This document shows positions 1-8,495 of a DNA stretch of 64,000 nt, one piece after another. Below the pieces are notes generated by a model. It searched no databases and was not told the origin of the DNA. It worked only from the letters and a program-made list of their open reading frames with translations. Positions within the stretch are counted from its first letter, which is position 1, and the number at the start of each line of letters is the position of its first letter. The position numbers and the translations under genes are program-made. The stretch lies in NCBI GenBank assembly GCA_023439505.1, contig JAEXNR010000062.1, forward strand, positions 62,001 through 126,000, written 5' to 3'. Origin of the DNA: Bacillota bacterium (GTDB taxonomy: Bacteria > Bacillota > Clostridia > Lachnospirales > Lachnospiraceae).

Positions 1-558
1 AAGCATGTGACGAAACACCTGTTTCACCTTCTGGATAGTCATGATACGGAAAGAATTCTGCATGTGGTAAATAAAAATCCGGAGATTGCAAAGCTGGCTT
101 ATGTATTTTTACTCACCTATCCGGGATCTCCCTGCATTTATTATGGAAGTGAGATTGGGATGGGCGGAGGAGAACACAGTAACAGGCAGTGTATGATCTG
201 GGATGAGGACCGTCAGGATCGAAACTTATATCATCTCATCACCAGGCTGATTGCACTGAGAAGAGAAAAAGAGAGCTTTCGATCCGAGGCCTTACAATGG
301 ATTGCGTTAAATACCCCCAAGGATACGGTGCTCTATCAGAAAAGCGCTGCAAAAGAAAAGCTTTTTGTATTACTGCATAATGAAGAAGAATCGGCGGTAC
401 TTGATCTGCCGGAGGAACTCATGCATTCAGAAGTTATGGATTGTATCAGCCGGGAATGGGTGAGCCTTGGTAAAAGCCTAACACTAATGCCATATGATTT
501 CAGGCTTTATATTGTTAAAATAGATGATATTGATGAGGCGAACTGTATTATGAAATAG
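1..558 (+). CDS. GH13 alpha-amylase family glycoside hydrolase, C-terminal part
   Basis: This is the 3' end of a gene that begins left of the window; the frame is open from base 1. The visible 180-odd residues start at the end of the GH13 barrel. The LLDSHDTERIL segment carries the conserved His-Asp of GH13 region IV, and YPGSPCIYYGSEIGMGG is the usual segment after it. A small beta-sandwich C-terminal domain follows. Among GH13 enzymes this pattern fits the neopullulanase/cyclomaltodextrinase/alpha-glucosidase group, which hydrolyses alpha-glucans in the cytoplasm. The catalytic nucleophile and acid lie outside the window, so exact specificity is unknown. A second GH13 gene occurs at 9659. 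Confidence 0.85.
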   Translation, partial: KHVTKHLFHLLDSHDTERILHVVNKNPEIAKLAYVFLLTYPGSPCIYYGSEIGMGGGEHSNRQCMIWDEDRQDRNLYHLITRLIALRREKESFRSEALQWIALNTPKDTVLYQKSAAKEKLFVLLHNEEESAVLDLPEELMHSEVMDCISREWVSLGKSLTLMPYDFRLYIVKIDDIDEANCIMK

Positions 559-631
559 ATTCAGAGAATTATTTAAAGTAAATTCATGAAAACAGCTCTA
601 CGATTTTTGAAATAGTCGTTGTGTATGAAGA

Positions 632-726
632 TAAGGCGTAAAAAGTTTGGAATATTTTCCCTGATAAAACAGGCATAAGCTGGCTGTAAATTGAGGGGGA
701 GATAATTCTGAACTTTTTACGCCTTA
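632..726. repeat. Inverted-repeat element, 16-bp perfect arms
   Basis: TAAGGCGTAAAAAGTT at 632-647 is exactly matched by its reverse complement at 711-726, with 63 bases between. The loop is too long and the flanks lack a T tract, so this is not an ordinary intrinsic terminator. It could be a MITE- or REP-like dispersed element or a structured RNA. Copy number cannot be judged from one window. Confidence 0.5.
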
Positions 727-837
727 AAAGCTTGATAAACTAATGGCGCTCTTGCGGGTAAATTAGATGGATTGAAACGTTGATATAAATAATGAGGCTT
801 TAGAAGGTACTATAAAAATTAAAATAAATAATAAATA

Positions 838-866
838 TTGCTATATATTTTAAAATATGTTATAAT
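838..866 (+). promoter_or_regulatory. Promoter of the ATPase gene
   Basis: TTGCTA (838-843), a 17-base spacer and TATAAT (861-866). The -10 is preceded by TGT, giving an extended -10 element. It lies about 55 bases upstream of the ATPase start codon. Confidence 0.55.
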
Positions 867-920
867 TTGTAACATAAATTAACATAATATAGTATAGTTT
901 ATACAGAAGGAGCGTTGAAA

Positions 921-2243
921 ATGTTTACACGTGTGAAAATTAAAAATTATAAATCTCTTATAGACTTAGATGTTGATTTATCGGCTAAGAAAAAGGAAGC
1001 CAAACCTCTGGTTATAATTTACGGGGAAAATGGAGCTGGAAAATCAAATTTTGCAACTGTATTTTATACTTTATGTGAATCATTTAGAACTATGTCAATG
1101 AAGACCCGATTACAAAAGTTGGTTGATGGAAGTGATTCAAAAGAAATAATGAATGATGAGAATTTTAGAGAATTTATTGCCAGAAATTTGAAGGATACGG
1201 AAACTATCATTAAAAGTTGCAAGACATTTAATTCGAATGAGAATATGTCTCTAGAATTTGAATTTGTCATTGACCATAAAAGCGGGAAATATATAATTGA
1301 GTATGATAATAGTAAAATTGTTCACGAGAAGTTAGAATATGTATTAAATAAAAATAAGGTTGAGTTTTTTGAAATAATCGAGAATAAGATTAATTTGAAT
1401 GAAAAAATATTTGAAGATAATATCTATTACAAAGAATTTCATGATTTATTAGAAAAGTACAATGGGAAACATAGTTTTATGTCGTTGCTTGTATTTGAAG
1501 TTGAAGATAAAGCTGATGGATATGTTAGGACGAAAATCAGCAATCGACTTTATGAAGTTTTGAGCACGTTTATAACAATATCTGTTCGCGTGAAAGTGGG
1601 ATACCATTCAGAAAAAGGAAATATCGGTATTAGCCATAAAATATTAGGAGAACTTGAAGAGGGATTGATAGGCATTGGAGAGGAAGAGGAGCTAAACAGA
1701 GCTGAAAGAATGCTAAATGAATTTTTTACATTGGCATATTCTGATATGAAACAAGTTTATTATAAAAGAGAGATTATCGATGAAAAAATAAAGTATAGTT
1801 TGTATTTTAAAAAGATGATGTATGGAAAAATTGTTGATGTAGATTATGAAACAGAATCAACAGGAACTCAATTTATCTTACAGATTATCCCATTCTTGCT
1901 AATGAGTGTGGAGGGGCAGACGGTTATTATTGATGAACTGGATACAGGTATTCACGATTTACTGATTAACAATATACTATGTAGTCTTGTGGATTCCATA
2001 AAGGGTCAATTAATTATTACTACCCACAATACGATGCTCATGGAATCAGATATCAACACTGATTATATTTATACTTTTTTTGTAGATAAGGACGCAAATA
2101 AAGAATTAATACCAATCGTTAAATTTGAAGATAGAGCCCATCCGAATTTAAACTATCGTAATAGATATTTGAAAGGTATGTATGGGGGGATTCCTGTTAC
2201 CAGAGATATAGATTTTGAAGAATTATTAGAAATGATGGAATAA
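921..2243 (+). CDS. AAA/OLD-like ATPase, probable defence-type ATPase
   Basis: This is a 440-residue ABC/SMC-like ATPase. Walker A is GENGAGKS at residues 35-42. Walker B (VIIDELDTG) has its Asp-Glu at about 338-339, and the switch histidine is in ITTHN at about 369. The long middle segment is variable, as in AAA_15/AAA_21 (OLD-like, RloA-like) proteins. The ATG at 921 is preferred over an upstream TTG at 915, because AGAAGGAG at 905-912 is spaced 8 bases from it. The gene is much more A+T-rich than its neighbours, suggesting transfer. The next gene is a TOPRIM/RloB-like partner that appears inactivated. Such ATPase-TOPRIM pairs are often anti-phage modules; that role here is inferred from family and layout only. 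Confidence 0.75.
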   Translation: MFTRVKIKNYKSLIDLDVDLSAKKKEAKPLVIIYGENGAGKSNFATVFYTLCESFRTMSMKTRLQKLVDGSDSKEIMNDENFREFIARNLKDTETIIKSCKTFNSNENMSLEFEFVIDHKSGKYIIEYDNSKIVHEKLEYVLNKNKVEFFEIIENKINLNEKIFEDNIYYKEFHDLLEKYNGKHSFMSLLVFEVEDKADGYVRTKISNRLYEVLSTFITISVRVKVGYHSEKGNIGISHKILGELEEGLIGIGEEEELNRAERMLNEFFTLAYSDMKQVYYKREIIDEKIKYSLYFKKMMYGKIVDVDYETESTGTQFILQIIPFLLMSVEGQTVIIDELDTGIHDLLINNILCSLVDSIKGQLIITTHNTMLMESDINTDYIYTFFVDKDANKELIPIVKFEDRAHPNLNYRNRYLKGMYGGIPVTRDIDFEELLEMME

Positions 2244-2256
2244 GGGGGGGAGAGAT

Positions 2257-2860
2257 ATGGACTAACTTAAACCCTGTTATCTAAAAGCAATTGCTATTGT
2301 TCATGGTAAATCTGAAAAACAGTTATGTGATTATATTAAGTCTAATTTGAGACTTAAAATGGAAGTGATCAGTGATAAAAAAGGCGAAAAATCAATCCAA
2401 ATCACGAGTTTACTGCATATATTAAATGATTCGCGATTTCAATCTCCGCATAAGTTTTTTGAATGCTTTGATGATGCAGAGGTTTTTCTTGAAAAAAGAA
2501 AAAGGAAACTATCACCGGAATTTAAAATATTTACTATCATGGATACTGATGATTGCACAGATAAGCAAAAGAGGGAGTATATAGATAAGACAATGTTTAA
2601 AACTCATTGGGCCTATGATTTTATAGTTCCAATATATAATATTCCGACTCTAGAGGATGTATTAGTCAAAGCAAAAATTCTATTTCAAAAAAGAGGAGAT
2701 GAACGAAAAAAGAATATATTAAATTTTTCCTAAAAGTAGCAACTATACTATAAATGAAGAAGCAGAATTAAATACTTTTTGCGATAATTTGAAAGGAATT
2801 CATGATACAAATATAAATATATTTGTTGAATTCTGCTTAGAAAAAGCGAAAAGAAAATGA
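2257..2860 (+). pseudogene. TOPRIM/RloB-like nuclease partner, disrupted
   Basis: An ATG at 2257 after a purine-rich site (GGGGGGAGAG) reads Met-Asp and then hits TAA at 2263. The same frame continues without stops to 2733. It encodes AIAIVHGKSEKQL, which resembles the first TOPRIM motif, and later IMDTDD, which matches the DxD motif. After 2733 the similarity-like coding moves to another frame (FPKSSNYTINEEAELN) and ends at TGA 2858-2860. The frame change lies between an A6 run (2706-2711) and a T5 run (2724-2728). One stop and at least one frameshift therefore break a gene of about 200 codons. TTG 2347 or ATG 2359 could only start a product without the first motif. Sequencing indels in the homopolymers are an alternative for the frameshift. 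Confidence 0.65.
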
Positions 2861-2877
2861 TTAAGGAGGAAGTTTCT

Positions 2878-3285
2878 ATGAATATCTCACATAACCCACC
2901 CCTGCTCCCAATCTCCCTTGATGCTGTGGTATTAGAGTGCAGTAATGTGGAAGTCTTGTCGGAGTTCTATATTCGATTGCTTGGATGGAAGAAAAACTAT
3001 GGAGAGGATGAGGAGTGGGTGGATATTATCTCTCCCTCCGGCGCAGTTAAGATCGCCTTTCAACGAAATGATACTTATTGTCCGCCTGTATGGCCGGAGG
3101 AACCGGGAGCACAGCAGCAGATGGCACATCTGGACTTTACGGTACATAGCAAAGAGCAGCTGGAGCTTGCCACAGAGCATGCCATATCCTGCGGTGCAGT
3201 GAAAGCAAAGGTGCAATACAACCCGGAGAAATGGATTACCATGTTGGATCCGGCAGGGCATCCGTTTTGCTTTGTCATCTGGTAA
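2878..3285 (+). CDS. VOC/glyoxalase-like domain protein
   Basis: A 135-residue single vicinal-oxygen-chelate protein. It shows the paired beta-alpha-beta-beta-beta layout: an N-terminal half with LDAVVLECSNVEVLSEFY and a C-terminal half with MAHLDFTVHSKEQL ending in MLDPAGHPFCFV. The last segment is typical of the Glyoxalase_6-like group. The start is ATG 2878, preceded by AAGGAGGA at 2863-2870; an ATG at 2857 overlaps the broken gene before it and has no site. Members bind metals or small molecules and may give drug resistance or act as small-molecule enzymes; no substrate can be assigned. The gene converges with the ABC transporter operon, only 18 bases away. Confidence 0.8.
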   Translation: MNISHNPPLLPISLDAVVLECSNVEVLSEFYIRLLGWKKNYGEDEEWVDIISPSGAVKIAFQRNDTYCPPVWPEEPGAQQQMAHLDFTVHSKEQLELATEHAISCGAVKAKVQYNPEKWITMLDPAGHPFCFVIW

Positions 3286-3303
3286 ATCTGTTTCAGCATT
3301 TTT

Positions 3304-3912
3304 TTAGCGTGTGATTTCTTCGAATTTGACCACTCTTGAGCAGATGCGCTCTGCCAGTTCGGGGCTGTGGGTTACGACCAGAAGACCCAGACCTCTTTTA
3401 TTTATTATGTTTAACATCAACTGCCAGATTTGTGCCTGAGTTATAACATCCAGCATGGTACTCATCTCATCGGCAATGATAAACTTTGTTTGCGGGCCTA
3501 AAGCTCTCGCCACGCAAAAGCGCTGCAGTTCTCCTCCTGATAATTCCTTGGGATAACGGGTCAGCCATTGCTTTTCAATGCCTATTTCCGTTAGAAAGGT
3601 TTCGTCAGGCGTCCATGCCTCAGTCAGGGTTTTCTGCAGCCGCCATCTTGGGTTGACGGCTTTTTCAGGGTGCTGATAGATCAACTGGACAGGGCAATAA
3701 CCCTCTTTGGGAAGTGGTTTTCCCTGAAATAGCACGGTTCCTAATGAAGGTGTTAAGTAACCGGCCAGGATTTGTGACAATGTACTTTTGCCGCAACCGG
3801 AAGGACCAATCAGTGCCACACGTTCTCCCGCTTTCACACTCAAATTTACATGATTTAATATCTTATTATGTTTACTGTATCCAAAACTGATATCTCTCGC
3901 TTCAAGTAGCAT
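3304..3912 (-). CDS. Peptide/nickel-type ABC transporter ATPase (DppF/NikE-like)
   Basis: This is the last gene of a minus-strand importer operon. It is a 202-residue nucleotide-binding protein with Walker A GPSGCGKST, signature LSGGELQR, Walker B FIIADEMS and an H-loop in VVTHSPE. The Glu after the Walker B Asp is present. I place the start at the ATG whose first base is 3912, giving MLLEARDISFGY; the frame stays open further upstream, but that part overlaps the preceding ATPase gene and does not look like a domain. The product overlaps the preceding gene by 11 bases, suggesting translational coupling. It lacks the C-terminal Cys-containing oligopeptide-transporter extension found on its partner, as is common for the F/E-type subunit. 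Confidence 0.85.
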   Translation of the reverse strand: MLLEARDISFGYSKHNKILNHVNLSVKAGERVALIGPSGCGKSTLSQILAGYLTPSLGTVLFQGKPLPKEGYCPVQLIYQHPEKAVNPRWRLQKTLTEAWTPDETFLTEIGIEKQWLTRYPKELSGGELQRFCVARALGPQTKFIIADEMSTMLDVITQAQIWQLMLNIINKRGLGLLVVTHSPELAERICSRVVKFEEITR

Positions 3913-4822
3913 ATGGACAGCACACCTCTCCTCCTCGTAATGGCCGCATAGCAGGCCTTTCTTCACAGCTTCCCCTCCTTTGGGGACATCTCGGAGCAAA
4001 CAGGCATCCCTTTGGGAGAGCGCCTGCATATGGCTGAGAACCTTCTATGGGTTGAAACCCGTTTTGCGGCATAGCCTTCCATAAAGCTTTGGTATAGGGG
4101 TGGCGCAAAGCATCCAACCCTGACTTGAAATCATCTGCGGCAGCTATCTCTAACGTCGTACCGGCATAGAAGACAGCGATCCGGTCGGCATAATCCAGTG
4201 CAAGATCGAGATCATGGGTAATCAACATGACAGCACACCCCTCATCGGCAAGCGAGCGAAAGTGTCCCATAGCTGTTTGTGCATTCTCTTTGCTCAAACC
4301 CGGTGTCGGCTCATCTGCAATGATCAGCTTTGCATCGCCGGTAACGGCAGTAGATACCAGAACACGTCTTGCCATACCGCCTGAAAGCTGAAAAGGATAC
4401 ATTCTTTTCACCCTGTCTGCTAATCCATAGCGTTTGAAGGCGGCTTCCTGTTGATCCCTGCTGCCGTTGGTGCCGATTACCTGCTGTCCCACCTGCATCA
4501 ACGGATCCAGATAACCGACAGACTGGGGAACGAGGGAAATTTCTTTTCCACGAAGTTTTTGCTGCTTGTCTCCGGTTAGTTCTTTCCCGCAATACAGCAT
4601 TTCTCCCTCAACCCTTGCGTTATGCGGTAATATTCCCAATATGGCATTGGCCAGCAGGCTTTTTCCGGATCCGGAGGAACCGGCAACGGCGAGAATTTCA
4701 CCTTTTTTCACAGAAACACTCAAATTGCTGATCACATTAAGTTCCTTTTGTTCTAATCCATGTTCATACATCATAAAAGAAACGGACAAATTCCGAACAT
4801 CTAGTAAATTGTCAATACGCAT
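3902..4822 (-). CDS. Peptide/nickel-type ABC transporter ATPase (DppD/NikD-like)
   Basis: A 306-residue ATPase with Walker A GSSGSGKS, signature LSGGMARR, Walker B LIIADEPT and an H-loop LITHDLD. The C-terminal oligopeptide/dipeptide extension carries the GCLFAPRCPQRRGSCEE cysteine cluster typical of DppD/OppD/NikD proteins. It pairs with the shorter ATPase downstream to power two membrane subunits. It starts 14 bases after the permease gene and overlaps the next gene. Substrate class (peptide, nickel or opine-type metallophore) cannot be fixed from the ATPases. Confidence 0.88.
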   Translation of the reverse strand: MRIDNLLDVRNLSVSFMMYEHGLEQKELNVISNLSVSVKKGEILAVAGSSGSGKSLLANAILGILPHNARVEGEMLYCGKELTGDKQQKLRGKEISLVPQSVGYLDPLMQVGQQVIGTNGSRDQQEAAFKRYGLADRVKRMYPFQLSGGMARRVLVSTAVTGDAKLIIADEPTPGLSKENAQTAMGHFRSLADEGCAVMLITHDLDLALDYADRIAVFYAGTTLEIAAADDFKSGLDALRHPYTKALWKAMPQNGFQPIEGSQPYAGALPKGCLFAPRCPQRRGSCEERPAMRPLRGGEVCCPYAT

Positions 4823-4836
4823 CTTAATTCCCCCTT

Positions 4837-5679
4837 TTATTCCTGTGCGCTGTCAGGATCCATAAGCAGCTTAATGTGCTCGCCCAGTTTGTCAAACAGC
4901 ATTACAACTATGACCAGCATAACACCCGGGAAAAGGACCAGCCACCACATACCGGTGGCAATATGTTTGAGAGCCTCCGATAAAATAATACCGATGGCCG
5001 GTGCATCTATGGAGAGTCCGAAGCCCAGGAACGTCAGTCCTGCTTCATGGAGAATGGCATGCGGAAACAGTAAGATTAATCCAATGATAAACTGGGGCAG
5101 GACGTGGGGAACCATATGGCGCAGGGCTACCTGTACCTTACTGGTGCCAAACTTACGGGAAGTCTTCACATATTGTGCAGTTCTGACTTGCATGACCTCA
5201 CCCCGGATTACGCGGGTCAGGTTCGGCCAGTGTGTTAAGGCAACACCTATGACGACACCTTTCAAACCACCCCCAAGCATAAAGGAGATCAGCATCAGCA
5301 GAACCATATGAGGAATTCCCATAAATAAGTCCACAAAATAAGAAACAACCTTATCTACCCATCCCCCTGCTGTGGCTGCAAGTAATCCGAGTGCCAGTGC
5401 CATAAAGGCACTGACAGTTGCTGCCAGCGTACCGATCAGAATACTGGTGGACAGGCCTTTCACTGAACGAAAGAACATATCACGCCCCAGATAATCCGTT
5501 CCAAATGGATGCGTGAAGGAGGGAACCAGTTTCTTCGCAGTGTAATCAGGTGCATAGCGTTGTGGACTCATCGTAACGCCGGATATGAAAATTATTACGA
5601 GCAGCAATAGAATGACACCTGTCAGTACCACAGTCCTTGTTCTGCGGTTCCTGTTATATTTGGTTCTAAGATACTTCAC
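4837..5679 (-). CDS. ABC transporter permease (DppC/NikC-like)
   Basis: A 280-residue inner-membrane permease of the BPD_transp_1 family. The N-terminus has one membrane span followed by the DppC-type periplasmic motif HPFGTDYLGRDMF. A five-span core with the coupling-helix region (ALRHMVPHVLPQF) follows, then the ILHEAGLTFLGFG segment typical of NikC/DppC. Its start codon overlaps the stop of the preceding permease gene by four bases (ATGA type). Both permeases should form the heterodimeric channel of the importer. Confidence 0.9.
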   Translation of the reverse strand: MKYLRTKYNRNRRTRTVVLTGVILLLLVIIFISGVTMSPQRYAPDYTAKKLVPSFTHPFGTDYLGRDMFFRSVKGLSTSILIGTLAATVSAFMALALGLLAATAGGWVDKVVSYFVDLFMGIPHMVLLMLISFMLGGGLKGVVIGVALTHWPNLTRVIRGEVMQVRTAQYVKTSRKFGTSKVQVALRHMVPHVLPQFIIGLILLFPHAILHEAGLTFLGFGLSIDAPAIGIILSEALKHIATGMWWLVLFPGVMLVIVVMLFDKLGEHIKLLMDPDSAQE

Positions 5680-6662
5680 CTTAGCTTACCTCCTTCCCGA
5701 ATCCGGGGGTCCAGTATTCCATAAAAAAGATTTGCGGTTAAATTACCGGCAAATACAAACACAACAGAACATAAGGCTATTCCAAGGAGTAAAGGAACAT
5801 CCCCCTTTAAGCCTGCGACACTTGCTGCGCTGCCAAGGCCAGGGTAGGAGAAGACATTCTCCGCAAGCACACTTCCGCCGAACAGCTCACTAAACGATGC
5901 AAACTGCAGCGTTATGGCAGGAATTGCAATATTTCTCAGCCCATGTCGTTTTATCAGGGTCCATTTACCTTCTCCCCGTGCTTTGGCAAATAATACATAG
6001 TCGGTATTTAATACATCGATTATTTTCTGTCTGGTATGTAAGGCTATGCTGGAGATTCCGGTAATACTCAGCGTAAAGGCAGGCAATATAAGATGGTGAA
6101 CCCGTTCCAGAAACGTCACTTCCCCCGATAGCTTTCCGATGGGTACCGACAAACCAATGGGAAACCAGCCCAGTTTTATGGAAAACAGCATCAGAAACAG
6201 CAAACCGATCCAGAAAACCGGGGTAGAGGATAGTACAAAGCAAAAGGTTTTCACACACTTATCAAAAAGGCTTCCCTGCATCGCACCAGATACAATGCCA
6301 AGAAAAAATCCAAGGATACCGGATAACAGCCAAGCCACTGCCATTAAAGTAAGTGAGGCAATAAAGCGCCCTGCCAAAATTTGCGTTACCGGCTTCTGAT
6401 AGGTGATGGAGCGTCCCATATCACCATGTAACATATTCGAAAGCCACGTGAGGTAACGCCTTAGCGGCGGTTTATTCAGACCCCAATGCGCTGCGATGTT
6501 CTCTTTTTGTTCCTGTGATACATTGGATTCGGCACCGACATAAGCATCAACCGGATCAATGGGGGAAGAAATAACCAATAAAAATGTCACCATACTTACA
6601 CCGATCAATAAGAGGATCATCCGGATTAAGGTATGGATGATATGTTTCATGAGATGATTCAT
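5676..6662 (-). CDS. ABC transporter permease (DppB/NikB-like)
   Basis: A 328-residue permease with the DppB/NikB N-terminal hallmark: a first span, then a soluble segment reading ISPIDPVDAYVG, and LNKPPLRRYLTWL before the transmembrane core. The core contains LIKRHGLRNIAIPAIT and ENVFSYPGLG, both standard for this family. I choose the ATG at 6662 because GGAG lies 9 bases before it. An in-frame ATG at 6698 would add 12 residues overlapping the binding-protein gene and has no site. The gene overlaps the end of the binding-protein gene if the longer form is used. Confidence 0.9.
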   Translation of the reverse strand: MNHLMKHIIHTLIRMILLLIGVSMVTFLLVISSPIDPVDAYVGAESNVSQEQKENIAAHWGLNKPPLRRYLTWLSNMLHGDMGRSITYQKPVTQILAGRFIASLTLMAVAWLLSGILGFFLGIVSGAMQGSLFDKCVKTFCFVLSSTPVFWIGLLFLMLFSIKLGWFPIGLSVPIGKLSGEVTFLERVHHLILPAFTLSITGISSIALHTRQKIIDVLNTDYVLFAKARGEGKWTLIKRHGLRNIAIPAITLQFASFSELFGGSVLAENVFSYPGLGSAASVAGLKGDVPLLLGIALCSVVFVFAGNLTANLFYGILDPRIREGGKLR

Positions 6663-6679
6663 TGAATTTGTCTCCAATC

Positions 6680-8308
6680 CTAATTGATTACCGTCCATTC
6701 GTTCAAATTCTGAATGACGGGTGCGCCGTGGCCATGAGGATGTATTCTTTGTGTTCCGAGATCCAGCCCGTCACGGACAAAATAGGTATGGTCTATATTA
6801 ACCAGCCAGATGTAAGGAAAATCCATATTTACACCGTTACTTCCATCATACTGGGCCTTTTTACCAAACTCAATAGCTTCATCCTCCGAAGCAGCAGCAA
6901 GCATGGAATCCAAATATCCATCAACCGTGGGATTGCTATACATTGCGGAATTGCTTAAACTCACCACATCCGCTCCCGCAAAGGAAGAATGGAATGCGTT
7001 ATAGACATCGATAAAGCTGTAATCTCCAGTACCAATACAGGTCGGCACATTTCTTACCAGCTTCTTGCAGGTTGTCCAGTCAAGCGATTTGGCGATGATA
7101 TTAATACCAAGCGGTTTCGCATTTTCGCTGAATGCCACAGCTAAATTATAACGTTGGAGATCATCGGTACGGCCGGAGATCCGGAATTCACACTTTAATC
7201 CATTTTTTTCCCGGATACCGTCACCATCCGTATCCACCCATCCTGCCTCTTCCAGCAGGGCTTTTGCTTCTTCCACCTGTCCGTCCGTAAGTGCAGGAGT
7301 CTCATTGGCCCAGGGCAAGCCATCAAATCGCACCCAACTGGCAGTGCCAATCCCATTGAGGGCATTGTCAATAATCATCTGGCGGTTGATACCGATATTT
7401 AAGGCTTTTCTGACAGCAGGATCCGAAGTAACATTATTACCAACAGTTTCACCGGCAGCATTTACCATCTCCGGAACACAGGGCAGGTTAAATCCGCGGT
7501 TATCCGAAGTTTTAATGGTCACAACATGCATACCATCCACCGATTCTTTGGCATATTCGGGATTTACCATAACCAGATCCAGCTGACCGGATTTGGCGGC
7601 AGCAAGGGCGGTTTCCTCATCGATACTCAGAAAAGTGATTTGTTTAAACTGTGATTTTGTGCCATAGTAATATTCATTGGGTTCAACAATGAGCTGCTGT
7701 CCTACGTCCAGTTGTTTTACTTTAAAAGGACCGGTTCCGATGGGGTTGGCAGCATAAGTATCGTTATACGCATGTTCCGGCACAATTCCCAGCAGAGCCA
7801 CCGTACGGGTAAATGGAGAATAAGCCTTATTGAGCGTAAACTGCACCTTATTACCTTCCATGGCCTCAGCTTTCTCCATCATAGTCAAATCTACGCTGGA
7901 ACCGCTGTTCTTCGCAGTCTGGAAGGTGAATACCACATCTTCCGGCTTCAAAGGCTGACCGTCAGAAAATTTGACGTCATCCCGGAGTGTAAAAGTATAA
8001 ATCAGGCAGTCCTCACTGATGTTATAATCGGTAGCCAGGTCACATTCTGTCTTTACGTCAGTGGTTATTTTTAAAAGAGCGGTATGAAACAGACCATAGC
8101 CATAGGTACCATATCCGGTGCACGGGTCAAAATTACCGTCCTCGAAACCACTTCCGACAGAAATGGTAAGAGAGTCATTAGGATTTGAAGAAGTCTCTTG
8201 TGAGGGTGGGACTGCGTCCTCATTCTTCTGTGTCTTACCGGTACAACCTGTCAAAATGGATAAGCTTAATGTAGCTAAAAGCAATCGCGTAATTAATTTT
8301 TTTTGCAT
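6680..8308 (-). CDS. ABC transporter substrate-binding lipoprotein, family 5
   Basis: A 542-residue SBP_bac_5 protein. The signal sequence ends in the lipobox LTGC (Cys at about 22), so it should be lipid-anchored outside the membrane. Family features include the FTLRDDVKFSDGQPLKPEDV segment, PIGTGPFKV and ALNIGINRQMI. The C-terminus has the His-rich RIHPHGHGAPV and an aromatic tail, which might bear on ligand choice. It is the first gene of the five-gene importer operon, downstream of an AraC regulator on the same strand. Family members bind peptides, nickel complexes or opines; the sequence alone does not decide. Confidence 0.9.
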   Translation of the reverse strand: MQKKLITRLLLATLSLSILTGCTGKTQKNEDAVPPSQETSSNPNDSLTISVGSGFEDGNFDPCTGYGTYGYGLFHTALLKITTDVKTECDLATDYNISEDCLIYTFTLRDDVKFSDGQPLKPEDVVFTFQTAKNSGSSVDLTMMEKAEAMEGNKVQFTLNKAYSPFTRTVALLGIVPEHAYNDTYAANPIGTGPFKVKQLDVGQQLIVEPNEYYYGTKSQFKQITFLSIDEETALAAAKSGQLDLVMVNPEYAKESVDGMHVVTIKTSDNRGFNLPCVPEMVNAAGETVGNNVTSDPAVRKALNIGINRQMIIDNALNGIGTASWVRFDGLPWANETPALTDGQVEEAKALLEEAGWVDTDGDGIREKNGLKCEFRISGRTDDLQRYNLAVAFSENAKPLGINIIAKSLDWTTCKKLVRNVPTCIGTGDYSFIDVYNAFHSSFAGADVVSLSNSAMYSNPTVDGYLDSMLAAASEDEAIEFGKKAQYDGSNGVNMDFPYIWLVNIDHTYFVRDGLDLGTQRIHPHGHGAPVIQNLNEWTVIN

Positions 8309-8495
8309 TTATATGTCCTCCATATTCTATGTTCTCCTTGAAATCAAGATGGTGAAAGGTTTCAAACACATCTCATGGTACATGACGGGAATATTCAATA
8401 CAAGCCCTATGGGGGGATGAAATTACGCAAATTGGCAGGGAGTGTTGCGTAACCTTTGCCACAATTTACTCCGTACACAGATGGTGGCTGAAAGA

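Larger units (their letters stand above)
559..920. other. Intergenic region with an inverted-repeat element and a promoter
   Basis: This 362-base gap holds no convincing gene. It contains a pair of 16-bp inverted repeats (632-647 and 711-726) and, next to the following gene, a promoter-like sequence. Base composition becomes strongly A+T-rich from about 780 onward, matching the ATPase gene that follows and unlike the GH13 gene before it. Confidence 0.6.

Noticed and set aside
4566..5311. Plus-strand ORFs across the ABC transporter operon
   Set aside because: They are complements of well-conserved permease and ATPase genes, with low-complexity residue use typical of shadow frames.
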